DNA of 64,000 nt. It comes from Parasphingopyxis lamellibrachiae (GTDB lineage Bacteria > Pseudomonadota > Alphaproteobacteria > Sphingomonadales > Sphingomonadaceae). Below, one piece after another: positions 43,588 to 52,688 of this stretch. The notes beneath the pieces were generated by a model, which was not told where the DNA came from, ran no database searches, and saw nothing but the letters and a program-made list of their open reading frames with translations. A program made the translations under genes and the position numbers. The stretch is taken from positions 1,287,763 to 1,351,762 of the forward strand of contig NZ_QRDP01000004.1 in assembly GCF_003385775.1 (NCBI RefSeq), in the 5' to 3' direction. Positions within the stretch are counted from its first letter, which is position 1; the number at the start of each line of letters is the position of its first letter.

Positions 43588-45152
43588 CACGCGAACAACC
43601 CGTGCAGATACCAGTCCGGATCGGTTTTCTCGCGCCCGTACAGGCCATGACGAAACACCCAGTATCGATGGCCGTTCGCATCCTCGATCCGGTAATAATC
43701 GCGCGTCAGTCGCTTCTCACCCAGTGGATCGCCTTTGCTGCGCCACCATTCCGAGGCAATGCGTTCCGGCCCTTCATAGCGCAGGACATCATGGACTTTG
43801 CGCCGCCAGGTAAAGCGGTGCGGCGGCCCGTCCGGCACTGCGGCAAGCACGGCGATGCGCTCTGGCGGATCGAACAGGTGGAGTGGACGGGATGGCGGCT
43901 CTCCTGCTTTCGGTACCGGCCAGGACTTATGCGCCGACACCTCGATAAAAGGCCGCGCGGCCTGGCCTTTTTCGGGAATATGGGTGTCGCAGGGCTGCAA
44001 CCGCTGCACGCGGTGACGACCGAGCCGAACGCTCAGCCGATCGACCAGCGCGGCGATATCGCTTTCCCCGGGCATTTCGCCTTCAAGATGTTTCTGGCTC
44101 GGGCGCAAGGCTTCGGTCCTGGGGATGGAAAGCCGCACACTATCGAACCCGAAACCCGGGTCGAGCGGATCGGCAAGCGTTTCCACCTTCTCGCTGAACA
44201 GCCGGATAATGGCGTCGCTGTCGCGCGTTGGCAGACCCGTCTCGACCTGCAGTCGCTGAATCCGTCCGTCAGAACGGATGAATATCGCTTCGAAAGCACG
44301 GCCGCCCTGATCCTTTTCGGCCAGCTCTACAGCCGCTTCCTCCGTCAATTCCCGCAATATACGCAGCCCATAATCCGTATTCGCTATGGGCTCGGCAAAA
44401 CGGCGCTCAAGAACAAGCGGCGGCTCCGCATAGCGCGGATTGAGCGGCGCTTCGGCTACGCCCAGCAGTCGGTCGAGCGCCAGCACCGAAGCCGCACCGA
44501 AACGCGCTGCAATCGCCGCCCTTGGCCGGTTCGCAACCGCACCCACTGTTTTCAGCCCAGCACGGCGCAACCCCAGGTCGCTCTCACTATCAAGCTCCAG
44601 GGCGGCAACGGGCAGGCTGCGGACCGCCGCCTGCTCGTCGCTAACGGTTCCCCGATGGAAACGTGCAAGAGCGTGCGCAGCCTCGGCCGTCGACGCGCGG
44701 GCGGACCGCATCATCACGCCCATCTCGCCAAACCATGCGCTGATCGTCGCAGTGAGATTTTCCGCGTCGCCGAACAGATGTGCGCAGCCTGTAATATCGA
44801 GCAGCAGCCCGTCCGGCGGATCAATCGCCACCATCGGGGTGAAGCGTACGCATCGGTCCGCCAGCTGGTCGAGCCAGCCGGTATCGGCCGGGGCATCATA
44901 ATCCTCCACAACCAGATCCGGCACCCGCGCCCGCGCATCGGCCAGTGTCAGGCCGGGCCCGAGGCCCAGCGCCCGTGCCGTCCGGTCGACCGCCCTGATC
45001 CGCATCGCACCCTTCACCTTTTCGACAAAGGCGAGCGGCACGTCAGGCGCTGAGGGCGATGACCCGCAAATCTTCAGCCTGTCCGCCGACAGGAACGGAA
45101 AGTGGAGCGCCAGAAGTCTTCGTTTCCCGCCCAAGCTCCGGAATGACTTCAT
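43587..45152 (-). CDS. imuB: DNA polymerase Y-family protein ImuB
   Basis: A 521-residue Y-family polymerase homologue. The N-terminal segment LLALHFPFLSADRLK lacks the acidic catalytic residues of active Y polymerases, as expected for ImuB, which acts as an adaptor to the beta clamp. The body contains DGLLLDITGCAHLFGD and ARASTAEAAHALARF; the C-terminus ends in ESRGYWVFRHGLYG-like RYWVFRHGLYGREKTDP. The start is placed at ATG 45152, giving a 110-bp overlap with imuA, as is common in this cassette; upstream starts would lengthen that overlap. Confidence 0.88.
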   Translation of the reverse strand: MKSFRSLGGKRRLLALHFPFLSADRLKICGSSPSAPDVPLAFVEKVKGAMRIRAVDRTARALGLGPGLTLADARARVPDLVVEDYDAPADTGWLDQLADRCVRFTPMVAIDPPDGLLLDITGCAHLFGDAENLTATISAWFGEMGVMMRSARASTAEAAHALARFHRGTVSDEQAAVRSLPVAALELDSESDLGLRRAGLKTVGAVANRPRAAIAARFGAASVLALDRLLGVAEAPLNPRYAEPPLVLERRFAEPIANTDYGLRILRELTEEAAVELAEKDQGGRAFEAIFIRSDGRIQRLQVETGLPTRDSDAIIRLFSEKVETLADPLDPGFGFDSVRLSIPRTEALRPSQKHLEGEMPGESDIAALVDRLSVRLGRHRVQRLQPCDTHIPEKGQAARPFIEVSAHKSWPVPKAGEPPSRPLHLFDPPERIAVLAAVPDGPPHRFTWRRKVHDVLRYEGPERIASEWWRSKGDPLGEKRLTRDYYRIEDANGHRYWVFRHGLYGREKTDPDWYLHGLFA

Positions 45153-45879
45153 GGAAAATGCGCCGGTCACGATGCCATTCCAGCCGCCAGCTTTTCCCCG
45201 CAGGGCCGGCGCGGCGGCGGAGCAAGGCAAGGTCGAAGGCCGGAGAGCCCGGCGCATTGGCTTCCAGCGGGCGGGACGGCGCGGCGCATACCGACCAGCG
45301 CGTATCGGCGGTGCTCGGTGCAGGCGTGCCCCCTAGCCGCAGCATCAGCGCCGTGACACGCGAATGTTCGGCCGCCAGCGTCAGCCGGCGACTGGCCATC
45401 AGGTCCAGCAAGTGAGGATTGCCCCAGCATTCGACGATTACCGCGCCCAGCCCGCCGCAGCGCAGCGCGTCGGCCGCTCCGCGCAACAGGGCCAGCGTGT
45501 CGGGAACGGTAACGAGGACAAGCGTCGCCGGATCGCCGCCCAGCTCGGCAAAACCCGCTCCATATAGCCGCCCGCCCCGCCTTTGCGCCTCTTCGCTGCG
45601 TAACCAGAGCAGGGGCCTGGCACCGCCCTTCCCCGTCCCTTGCGCCAATATGCCGAGCATCGTGGCAAAGCCAGTGGCCGCGCCACCATCTTCGCCTTCA
45701 CCGGCAAAAATCTCATGCAGCTGTCCACGCCGCAAACCTCCATCAAGATAGTCGTCGAGCGATGCATGACCCAAAGCCAGAATATCGGAGCTCCCGTCCG
45801 CGCGGTTTACCGAACGATCAGGCGCATCTTTCGCCAGGCGCGCCCGAAGCGCGGAGAGGATAGGAGCCGACTCACGCAT
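45043..45879 (-). CDS. imuA: ImuA, SOS mutagenesis accessory protein (RecA/SulA-like)
   Basis: A 278-residue protein related to RecA cores and to SulA. It contains LGHASLDDYLDGGLRRGQLHEIF and the central VLVTVPDTLALLRGAADAL, and ends in the characteristic GRETKTSGAPLSVPVG segment. ImuA works with ImuB and DnaE2 in damage-induced mutagenesis. The ATG at 45879 is five bases downstream of the LexA box, so the 5' leader is very short. Confidence 0.88.
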   Translation of the reverse strand: MRESAPILSALRARLAKDAPDRSVNRADGSSDILALGHASLDDYLDGGLRRGQLHEIFAGEGEDGGAATGFATMLGILAQGTGKGGARPLLWLRSEEAQRRGGRLYGAGFAELGGDPATLVLVTVPDTLALLRGAADALRCGGLGAVIVECWGNPHLLDLMASRRLTLAAEHSRVTALMLRLGGTPAPSTADTRWSVCAAPSRPLEANAPGSPAFDLALLRRRAGPAGKSWRLEWHRDRRIFHEVIPELGRETKTSGAPLSVPVGGQAEDLRVIALSA

Positions 45880-45883
45880 AACT

Positions 45884-45898
45884 GTTCTTGTTTTGTTC
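45884..45898. promoter_or_regulatory. LexA (SOS) box of imuA-imuB-dnaE2
   Basis: GTTC-TTGTTTT-GTTC, an exact match to the alphaproteobacterial LexA consensus GTTC-N7-GTTC (read GAAC-N7-GAAC on the minus strand). It lies between the promoter hexamers and the imuA start codon, where LexA would block initiation. Confidence 0.93.
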
Positions 45899-45928
45899 TT
45901 ATAGCGTGACTGATAAGGCAGGAGTCAA
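45898..45928 (-). promoter_or_regulatory. Putative promoter of imuA
   Basis: On the minus strand TTGACT (45928-45923), a 19-bp spacer, then TATAAG (45903-45898). The spacer is a little long. The expected start site falls inside or just before the LexA box, giving a 5' leader of about 14 nt. Fits a LexA-repressed promoter. Confidence 0.5.
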
Positions 45929-45962
45929 GCGGGCAAGCGGCCAGACAGCGAAAGTCCGTCTG

Positions 45963-47141
45963 TCAGAGCACCTGCGCGGCCGCCCATCCGCTGGCCCAGG
46001 CCCATTGGAAATTATAGCCGCCCAGCCAGCCCGTCACATCCACCGCTTCTCCGATTGCATACAGGCCCGGTACCGATTGGGCCTCCATGGTTTTCGAAGA
46101 CAGTTCGGCCGTGCTGATCCCGCCGACCGTAACTTCGGCCTTGGCAAAACCCTCGGTGCCGTTCGGGGCGAAACGCCAATCGGCGAGCTGTGCCTCTGCC
46201 CGGTTCAGCGCCTTGTCCGTCATATTTCCGAGATCGCCGCCCAACGCCAATCTTTCTGCCAGCGTTGTAGCAAGCCGATCCGGCAAAGCATCGCGCAGCA
46301 GGGCACGTATCGTACCGCTCGGGGTGCTGCGCTTGGTTTCGAGGAGCCAGCCCCTTTCCCGTTCCGGCAAAAAATCGATCCCGACCGTTTCGCCATGCCG
46401 CCAATAGGAGGATATCTGCAGAATGGCTGGCCCCGAAAGTCCGCGATGGGTGAACAGCGCCGCCTCGCGGAACGCCGTCTTGCCGCATCGCACGACGACA
46501 TCTGCGGCAACTCCCGAAAGTTCCCGGAACAATATGTCATCGCCGCCCAATGTCAGCGGGACGAGCGCCGGGCGCGGTTCGACAACCTTCAGGCCGAACT
46601 GCCGCGCCAGATCATAGGCAAAGCCGGTCGCTCCCATCTTCGGAATGGATGGCCCGCCCGTCGCGATGACCAGCGCCGGAGCCTCCGCCGTCCGGTTGCC
46701 TGTTTTCACCCGGAACCGGCCATCGGCGTGACTTGTGTCGGCGATCTCCTCTCCGCAGACCAGGTCGACGACGCCCTTCGCGCCTTCCTCGAGCAACATA
46801 TCGACAATCTGGCGGGCAGAGCCGTCGCAGAAGAGCTGGCCGAGTGTTTTTTCATGCCAGGCGATCCCGTATCGATCGACGAGCGCGATGAAATTCTGCG
46901 CACCATAACGGCTGAGCGCGGATTTGGCGAAATGCGGATTGGCCGAAAGATAGCGATCCGGCGCAGTGTGGATGTTCGTGAAATTGCAGCGCCCACCGCC
47001 CGAAATCAGTATCTTCTTGCCCGGCTGGTCCGCGCGTTCGATCAGCAGAACCCGCTTCCCGCGCTGCCCCGCTATCGCGGCGCAAAGCAGGCCAGCAGCC
47101 CCGGCGCCAAGAATGATCACATCATGAGAGGAATTGGCCAT
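45963..47141 (-). CDS. FAD-dependent oxidoreductase, YhiN/HI0933 family
   Basis: A 392-residue flavoprotein. The Rossmann dinucleotide motif VIILGAGAAGLLCA opens the chain, followed by the family signature GKKILISGGGRCNFTN, then KTLGQLFCDGSARQIVD and LVIATGGPSIPKMGATG, and a C-terminal FAD-contact GEAVDVTGWLGGYNFQWAW. The physiological reaction of this widespread family is not established. Single gene; divergent from the PadR regulator. Confidence 0.9.
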   Translation of the reverse strand: MANSSHDVIILGAGAAGLLCAAIAGQRGKRVLLIERADQPGKKILISGGGRCNFTNIHTAPDRYLSANPHFAKSALSRYGAQNFIALVDRYGIAWHEKTLGQLFCDGSARQIVDMLLEEGAKGVVDLVCGEEIADTSHADGRFRVKTGNRTAEAPALVIATGGPSIPKMGATGFAYDLARQFGLKVVEPRPALVPLTLGGDDILFRELSGVAADVVVRCGKTAFREAALFTHRGLSGPAILQISSYWRHGETVGIDFLPERERGWLLETKRSTPSGTIRALLRDALPDRLATTLAERLALGGDLGNMTDKALNRAEAQLADWRFAPNGTEGFAKAEVTVGGISTAELSSKTMEAQSVPGLYAIGEAVDVTGWLGGYNFQWAWASGWAAAQVL

Positions 47142-47274
47142 CCGCCGGTGCTGAACACTTCGATGCTATTTGGCAATTCTGATCTGGGCTAAGCGGCAGG
47201 CTGGCAAACAAACCTCATCGGATGCATCCAAGCTGAGTTGGCGGTCTGTTTCTAATCAGATAAGGCAGGCCAAG

Positions 47275-47832
47275 ATGAACAAAGAACAAGATCCGCCGCG
47301 CCTTAGCGACCATGAAGGGGCCTTGCTTGATCTGGTACGCCGTACCCAGCCGGTTACAGCGTACAGAATCGTGAAGATCTTCGAAATGAGCCCGGTTGCG
47401 GCCTTTAACTCCAGTCTCGGCCAAGTCTATCCGACGATCAAAAGGCTGGCCAAGGCCGGCCTGGTTGAGAGTGTGGCGGTCGAGGGCGACGCCCGCGGGA
47501 CGGCGACATGGACATGCACCAAAAAAGGGCAGGAAGCGCTCCGCAACTGGGTCCTTGACATCAAGTCGTCGCATCTCCTGATGGACGATCCGCTCCGCAC
47601 TAAACTGATGTCCTTCGACCTGCTAACGCAGGAAGAACGGATCTTGTGGCTGGTCGATGTGAAGGCCGAGCTTTCAGCCAAGCTCGAAGAGCAGATTGCC
47701 TATGATCAGGAGGTCGAGCTTCCCTATCAGGAGGCCGTTCACGACAATGTGGTTAGCAGCTTGCGCTCACGCATGGACTGGCTCGACAGGGTTTTGGGCA
47801 AGATCGTAAAGAGCGGTAGGCACAAAGACTAG
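47275..47832 (+). CDS. PadR-family transcriptional regulator
   Basis: A 185-residue PadR-type regulator. The N-terminal winged helix includes LSDHEGALLDLVRR, TAYRIVKIFEMSP, and SLGQVYPTIKRLAKAGLVES, the standard PadR pattern of a recognition helix at Gln-Val-Tyr-Pro. The C-terminal half is a helical dimerisation domain (QEERILWLVDVKAEL). The ATG at 47275 is chosen because AAGGCAGGCCAAG precedes it and the domain begins shortly after. It lies upstream of, and convergent with, the TonB-receptor gene. Targets unknown. Confidence 0.82.
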   Translation: MNKEQDPPRLSDHEGALLDLVRRTQPVTAYRIVKIFEMSPVAAFNSSLGQVYPTIKRLAKAGLVESVAVEGDARGTATWTCTKKGQEALRNWVLDIKSSHLLMDDPLRTKLMSFDLLTQEERILWLVDVKAELSAKLEEQIAYDQEVELPYQEAVHDNVVSSLRSRMDWLDRVLGKIVKSGRHKD

Positions 47833-47920
47833 AGCCACAAGGCGGCCGTATTTTCCGCCGCCGACTCTGTACGTCCATTGCGAATTCTGACGATCCAACT
47901 GCATATCGTCTGGACAAAAA

Positions 47921-47955
47921 TGGCGGGGGTGAGACTTCCGGTTTCACCCCCGCCA
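47921..47955 (-). terminator. Terminator of the TonB-dependent receptor gene
   Basis: A perfect 12-bp stem TGGCGGGGGTGA/TCACCCCCGCCA (47921-47932 with 47944-47955) with an 11-nt loop. On the minus strand it is followed by TTTTTGTCC. It lies 28 bp after the stop codon of the receptor gene. Confidence 0.9.
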
Positions 47956-47983
47956 CCAACAAGAACGTGACCAAACGTTCTAA

Positions 47984-50887
47984 CTAGAACCGGAGCCTGC
48001 CGGTCACCGAGTAGCGGCGACCCAGCGTGTCATAGCTCGTCGGATAGGTGTCGCCCGAGTTGAACGAACTCGAACCGATGAACGAACTGGTCTGCGGCGG
48101 ATCGCGATCCAGCAAGTTCTGGATACCGATCGTCAGATCGAAATTCTCACTGACATTCGAACGGACCGTCAGGTCGAAATAGTTCGCAGCGTCAAAGGCT
48201 TCCGATTCTGGCAGGAACCCCTGACCCTGACCGATGAACTCATATTCCACGCCATCGATCCAGCGCCACAGCAGCGAGATATCGACAAGATCGTCAATGC
48301 TGACTGTCGTCCGCAGGTTGAACGCCCATTCCGGTGTAATCGGCTCGCAGTTAGGCGAGAACAGACCAACACATTCACGAGTGATGTTGATCGGGTTTGC
48401 CGGGTTTGCATTGAACGTCAGCGTTTCGGTCCATGTGCCGTTCAGATCCCAGTTGATCGAACCGAAGCTCATCGGCAACGTGTAATTGACCCGGAAATCG
48501 ACACCGCTGGTTTCCAGTTCGCCCAGGTTCGACAATTGCAGGATAAGACCCAGCGTCTCGCCACCGCCGTTCAACGAACCGTTGATCGGGTTACGCCGAA
48601 TGTTGGCGCATGCTGTGGCATCGGAGCCCGCCCCATCATTGTTCGGTCCAAAGCAGGGCGTCAAAATGTCGCCCGGCGCCGGGTTCGTAATGGCACCCGT
48701 TACCTTGATGTTGAAGTAGTCGACCGAGACAACCAGGCCCGGAACCTGCGGCGGGGTCGCCACAAGACCGAGTGTGATCGATTCGGCTTCTTCAGTATCG
48801 AGATTGGCGTTACCACCCGTCGTGGCATTGATCTGCGCGGCAGACGGAACCGGAATGATACCGATCGTGGCAGCCGGGGCCCCCTGCGCAATACAGATCG
48901 CGGTCAGCGTTGCATTGCCAACCGGATTGCCAAGCTGACACGGATCGTTGGTCAGCGCGGTAAGGCCCGTGGTGACCGGACCGAACAGCTCACCGATGTT
49001 GGGTGAACGAACCGATATCGAATAGATACCACGGAAGCGGAAGCCTTCGAACGGTTCCCAGCTACCACCCGCCTTCCAGGTCGTGCTGGTGCCGGTGTTG
49101 GAGTAATCCGACACACGGATCGCGCCTTCAGCCTGGAGGCTGTAGAAGCCCGGAACGTCTTCGAGGATCGGCACGATCAGTTCGGCAAAGCCTTCAATGA
49201 CGTCATAGCCACCAGTAAAGGTTGGTGAAGGAGCACCCGAACCGAGAACTTCGCCCTGCGTACCGGCGGAAACGTCGGCAACACGGCTGGCGCTATATTC
49301 GCGATATTCGACACCGACAGCGAAGCCGATCGGGGTCTGGGTGAAGAAGCCCGTCTCACCAAACGTACCGTTGAGCGAAGCGTTGACGACCGACAGCGAG
49401 GTCGAGTCGGTGAAGCCCGAAGGCTGGTTGAAGAAGGCAACCGAACGCGGATCAATGTTCGTGCCCGTTCCCCCGCCGAGAAGATTGATCGGGAAACAGC
49501 CGTTCGATGGATCGAAACACTGTGTTGGACTGATCGCATTGAGCGCCTGCTCGATGCGCGACTTCAGGCCCCAGCCCCTGCGCGTCAGGGTGCGCTGCGA
49601 TTCGCCATATGTCGCATAGACATCATAGCTGATCGTCGGGCTGAGATCGCCGCGCACACCGGCCCAGATCTGGAACTGGTTGGTGACGATGTCACTGCTA
49701 CGTGGTCCCTGCTCAACCAACCGGCGGTTGATGATTGTCTGCGGAGCAAGATAACCGGGATCGTTCGGATCAACCGCGTCAAGCGCAGCCTGACAGGTTA
49801 CCGGATCGATCGGCACAGCGAAGCTGGCGCAAATCTGCTGCCCGACAGTGTCGTTGATGAACGGGTTGTTCAGCGGCAGCGTAAACGGCGCACCGAACAG
49901 GCCGGATGGTGCAAGCTGCAGGCTGACCGTGCTGTTCGTGAACATGCCGCGGGTGTAAACTTCGATGCCTGGCGTGACTTCATAATTGGCCGAACCAAAG
50001 ATGTTGTAACGTTCAAGCGGCGTCTGGAAATAGTTGAACGGCGCAAAGTTGAACGTGTTGTAGGTCGGAACCAGTTGCGACCCATCTGGCGCAACCTGCT
50101 GGCCGTTGAAGCGTGTCGGCACTGTTGTGCCCGAGCCGACCGGTTGACCGCCAAAGGTTGCCACCTGCGAAATTGCGCGGTTGGCTTGCAGGACATCGTC
50201 GACTTCCTGGTAACCGATCGAGAGGACTGCGTTGCCGCGGCCGTCATCGAAATTGGCGCCCAGGGTCAGGTCTCCGCGAACACGCTCGCCATCGCCACGC
50301 TCGGTGATGCCGTATGTCATGGCCGCTTCGAGACCTTCGAAATCACGACGCAGCACGAAGTTGGCAACGCCCGAAATGGCGTCGGCACCGTACACCGACG
50401 ATGCGCCGCCGGTGATGACTTCAACGCGCTCGACCAGCGCGACCGGGATGATGTTCAAATCGGTCTGGCTGGCAAGAGTAGAAGGAACAAGGCGCGTACC
50501 GTCCAGGAGTACGAGACTGCGTGTCGAGCTGAGGTTACGAAGGTTCAGTGTCGACGTACCGTTCGAACCGTTGTTGACCGAGTTGTTGGTGCCAGCAGCG
50601 ATGCCCGGCAGTTCGCCAATCAGCTCTTCAGCGTTGGTTGCCTGACGATAATCAATCTCATCAGTGCCAACGACCTGGATCGGGCTCGACTGTTCGAGGT
50701 TCGGGTTCGTAATGCGCGAACCCGTAACAACGATGGCTGGCTGATTAGCCGTGGCGGCCGCCAGTTCGTCATTATTCTGCGCGAAAGCTGGCGTGGTGAT
50801 CAGCGCGCTCGCGGCCGAACCTATCATCAGGCTCCGAACCACATATTTGCGCGTGCGCGGTCCTGTGCTGGAAGTCTTGTCAATCAT
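47984..50887 (-). CDS. TonB-dependent outer-membrane receptor
   Basis: A 967-residue TonB-dependent transporter. A signal peptide (VVRSLMIGSAASALITTPAFA) is followed by the plug domain: AIVVTGSRITNPNLEQSSP, EELIGELPGIAAGTNN, RSLVLLDGTRLVPST and VERVEVITGGASSVYGADAISGVANFVLRR. The remainder is a 22-strand barrel ending in the RRYSVTGRLRF terminal strand. The Ser/Thr-rich STLNLRNLSSTRSLVLLDG variant marks the large sphingomonad-type receptors for plant glycans or other carbon sources; the ligand is unknown. The ATG at 50887 follows AAGGGG; a TTG three codons up is also in frame. Confidence 0.92.
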   Translation of the reverse strand: MIDKTSSTGPRTRKYVVRSLMIGSAASALITTPAFAQNNDELAAATANQPAIVVTGSRITNPNLEQSSPIQVVGTDEIDYRQATNAEELIGELPGIAAGTNNSVNNGSNGTSTLNLRNLSSTRSLVLLDGTRLVPSTLASQTDLNIIPVALVERVEVITGGASSVYGADAISGVANFVLRRDFEGLEAAMTYGITERGDGERVRGDLTLGANFDDGRGNAVLSIGYQEVDDVLQANRAISQVATFGGQPVGSGTTVPTRFNGQQVAPDGSQLVPTYNTFNFAPFNYFQTPLERYNIFGSANYEVTPGIEVYTRGMFTNSTVSLQLAPSGLFGAPFTLPLNNPFINDTVGQQICASFAVPIDPVTCQAALDAVDPNDPGYLAPQTIINRRLVEQGPRSSDIVTNQFQIWAGVRGDLSPTISYDVYATYGESQRTLTRRGWGLKSRIEQALNAISPTQCFDPSNGCFPINLLGGGTGTNIDPRSVAFFNQPSGFTDSTSLSVVNASLNGTFGETGFFTQTPIGFAVGVEYREYSASRVADVSAGTQGEVLGSGAPSPTFTGGYDVIEGFAELIVPILEDVPGFYSLQAEGAIRVSDYSNTGTSTTWKAGGSWEPFEGFRFRGIYSISVRSPNIGELFGPVTTGLTALTNDPCQLGNPVGNATLTAICIAQGAPAATIGIIPVPSAAQINATTGGNANLDTEEAESITLGLVATPPQVPGLVVSVDYFNIKVTGAITNPAPGDILTPCFGPNNDGAGSDATACANIRRNPINGSLNGGGETLGLILQLSNLGELETSGVDFRVNYTLPMSFGSINWDLNGTWTETLTFNANPANPINITRECVGLFSPNCEPITPEWAFNLRTTVSIDDLVDISLLWRWIDGVEYEFIGQGQGFLPESEAFDAANYFDLTVRSNVSENFDLTIGIQNLLDRDPPQTSSFIGSSSFNSGDTYPTSYDTLGRRYSVTGRLRF

Positions 50888-51066
50888 CGAAATCAAACCC
50901 CTTATTGAGGCGCCCCACGGACCAGTCGAACCAAAGGTTCCGGGTTCGCGCCTGTTTCAAACCATAGCCATCATGCGAACGGCCCTTGATCGGGCGCCAC
51001 ATGATTTGGTGGGGCGCTTATGACGGCGCGTCTTGCTTCGCTCAACATTTTTTTACTACGTGACGC

Positions 51067-51072
51067 ATTATA
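51067..51072 (-). promoter_or_regulatory. Putative -10 element of the TonB-receptor gene
   Basis: TATAAT on the minus strand, a perfect -10 hexamer within an A/T-rich stretch upstream of the receptor. No convincing -35 was found 16-18 bp before it, which can mean an activator is needed. Confidence 0.4.
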
Positions 51073-51144
51073 TAACTCCCTGTGACAGAGAGAGCACACC
51101 CGATATATCGTCATTTAACGGAAGATAATTCGAGTTTTCATGAG

Positions 51145-51172
51145 TTGACCGTGACATTCATATATGTATTTT
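51145..51172 (+). promoter_or_regulatory. Putative promoter of the TetR-family gene
   Basis: TTGACC (51145-51150), 16-bp spacer, TATTTT (51167-51172). It ends 34 bp before the start at 51207. The spacer and -35 are close to consensus; the -10 is weaker. Confidence 0.4.
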
Positions 51173-51206
51173 TAATGCTTCACGTATTATTATGAAAGGT
51201 CTAAAG

Positions 51207-51878
51207 ATGGAAAGTCGGCCGGCGACACCATGCATCAATTGGCAGACGAGACGAGCCGCAATCGCCGACGGTGTTCTCGATCTCTATCTTGAGAAGCCGT
51301 GGCCAAATGTAAGTATCGACGACATCGCCGAACGCTTGGGTACCAGCTATTGGAAGATCTATTATTCGTTCGACGGCCAGGAAGATATCTACCGCGCCGC
51401 CATCAATCGCCTTGTCGATACGATCACCAATAGGGACAGTTTCACTGCTCACTCAAAGCTTTCGGTCAGCCAGTCCATTCAGGAATATATCAGATACGCC
51501 GCCGGTATCGTCGGCAGCGACGAGTATCGAAAGCTTCTGTTTCTCTGCCTTCGCGACCAGCATACAAATCCCTTTGTCAAAGCGGCCTACAACCAGAAAA
51601 TTGCCGAACCGCTCTGCCAGGGCCTTGAAAACACGATCGCGCAAGCTGGATCGCGGAACGGCCTGGATCTGTACGTTCTTCACGGCGAGCGGGATGCATA
51701 TCTGACCAGACTTGAAGCCACGCTCGCCCTTCCGAAGCTGCTCGGGCGCGACAATTTCCCGAACACGCAATTCGAAAACACCGTCGCAACGACTGCCAAA
51801 CAGGTTTTTGCCGCCACCTGCACATTCGATGGATTCGGCGACAGCAATCCGGACCGGCGCGTGCCCGCAGCGGCTTAA
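51207..51878 (+). CDS. TetR-family transcriptional regulator
   Basis: A 223-residue TetR-type regulator: NWQTRRAAIADGVLDLYL, then SIDDIAERLGTSYWKIYYSF as the helix-turn-helix with a slightly unusual recognition helix (Tyr-Trp). The C-terminal ligand-binding part is helical and unassigned. The ATG at 51207 has AAAGG seven bases upstream; a further ATG at 51192 is in frame. It is divergent from the TonB receptor and is a plausible regulator of it. Its stop overlaps that of the convergent MarR gene by 4 bp. Confidence 0.78.
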   Translation: MESRPATPCINWQTRRAAIADGVLDLYLEKPWPNVSIDDIAERLGTSYWKIYYSFDGQEDIYRAAINRLVDTITNRDSFTAHSKLSVSQSIQEYIRYAAGIVGSDEYRKLLFLCLRDQHTNPFVKAAYNQKIAEPLCQGLENTIAQAGSRNGLDLYVLHGERDAYLTRLEATLALPKLLGRDNFPNTQFENTVATTAKQVFAATCTFDGFGDSNPDRRVPAAA

Positions 51879-52378
51879 TCTGGCGTGAGGCAATCAATTT
51901 CGGTATTTTGGGCAATAAGCCGGTCAAACAGCGAATCTCTGTCCAGCGCCTTTTCAAACTGGCGAATGGCCCGAAACAGATCCACACCCGATTCATCAAA
52001 TATCGATGAGAATACCGAATGGATCTGGTCGGTGACAGCCTCCAGCCTGGCATGTTCGGAACGCCCTGCTTCGGTCATCGAAAGACCGCGCACCCGCAAG
52101 TCCGCCTTGGTTATCCCGCTTACCACCAGTCCGGCACGCTCCAGCTTGTCGACCGCCTTGGCAACCGCCTGATGCGAATATCCCAACGCATCCGCAATGG
52201 ATGCCGCAGACACATTTTCCCGGCGTGCGAGATAAGCCATTATCGCTGTAGCCTGAGCGGGAATTGCAAGATCACAATGGCTGAAATAGGCATTACCGTC
52301 AGCGGACAGCCGCCGCGCCAGGCGGCGTATGACAAGGTTCAGATAAGCCGGGCCAAGTTCATCGGCGAAATCGGTCAC
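51875..52378 (-). CDS. MarR-family transcriptional regulator
   Basis: A 167-residue winged-helix regulator. The DNA-binding core is IADALGYSHQAVAKAVDKLERAGLV followed by the wing (KADLRVRGLSMTEAGR); the N-terminal helix (YLNLVIRRLARRL) and C-terminal helices would form the dimer interface. Ligand and target are unknown. It is convergent with the TetR gene and divergent from the LytTR gene. Confidence 0.85.
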   Translation of the reverse strand: MTDFADELGPAYLNLVIRRLARRLSADGNAYFSHCDLAIPAQATAIMAYLARRENVSAASIADALGYSHQAVAKAVDKLERAGLVVSGITKADLRVRGLSMTEAGRSEHARLEAVTDQIHSVFSSIFDESGVDLFRAIRQFEKALDRDSLFDRLIAQNTEIDCLTPD

Positions 52379-52688
52379 GCGGACGACCGCAATCCGGCGG
52401 CGACACCCGACGGCGCGAACAGCAACTCGCGGAGATCAATGCGAAACTTCATTTGCACCCCTTAATGTATAGTTCGACAGTTTTTCGTCGGAAATATGTC
52501 GCACGATTTCGTTATTTATACAACCAGTTGCGGAATTGGGGCGACTCAGGCATAAGCAAGAGACAACAAGATGAGCGCACTTCCAGACCACGACCAAAGG
52601 GATGCTCCAGTGCAATGACCATGCACTTCACAACTTCCAGGCCAGCCGAAAACGGCATGTGCAAAGCCGTGACGATGGCGGCACTCCC

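Noticed and set aside
45888-47192. Plus-strand frame antisense to the YhiN-type gene
   Set aside because: The minus-strand protein has FAD-binding motifs throughout; this frame does not.
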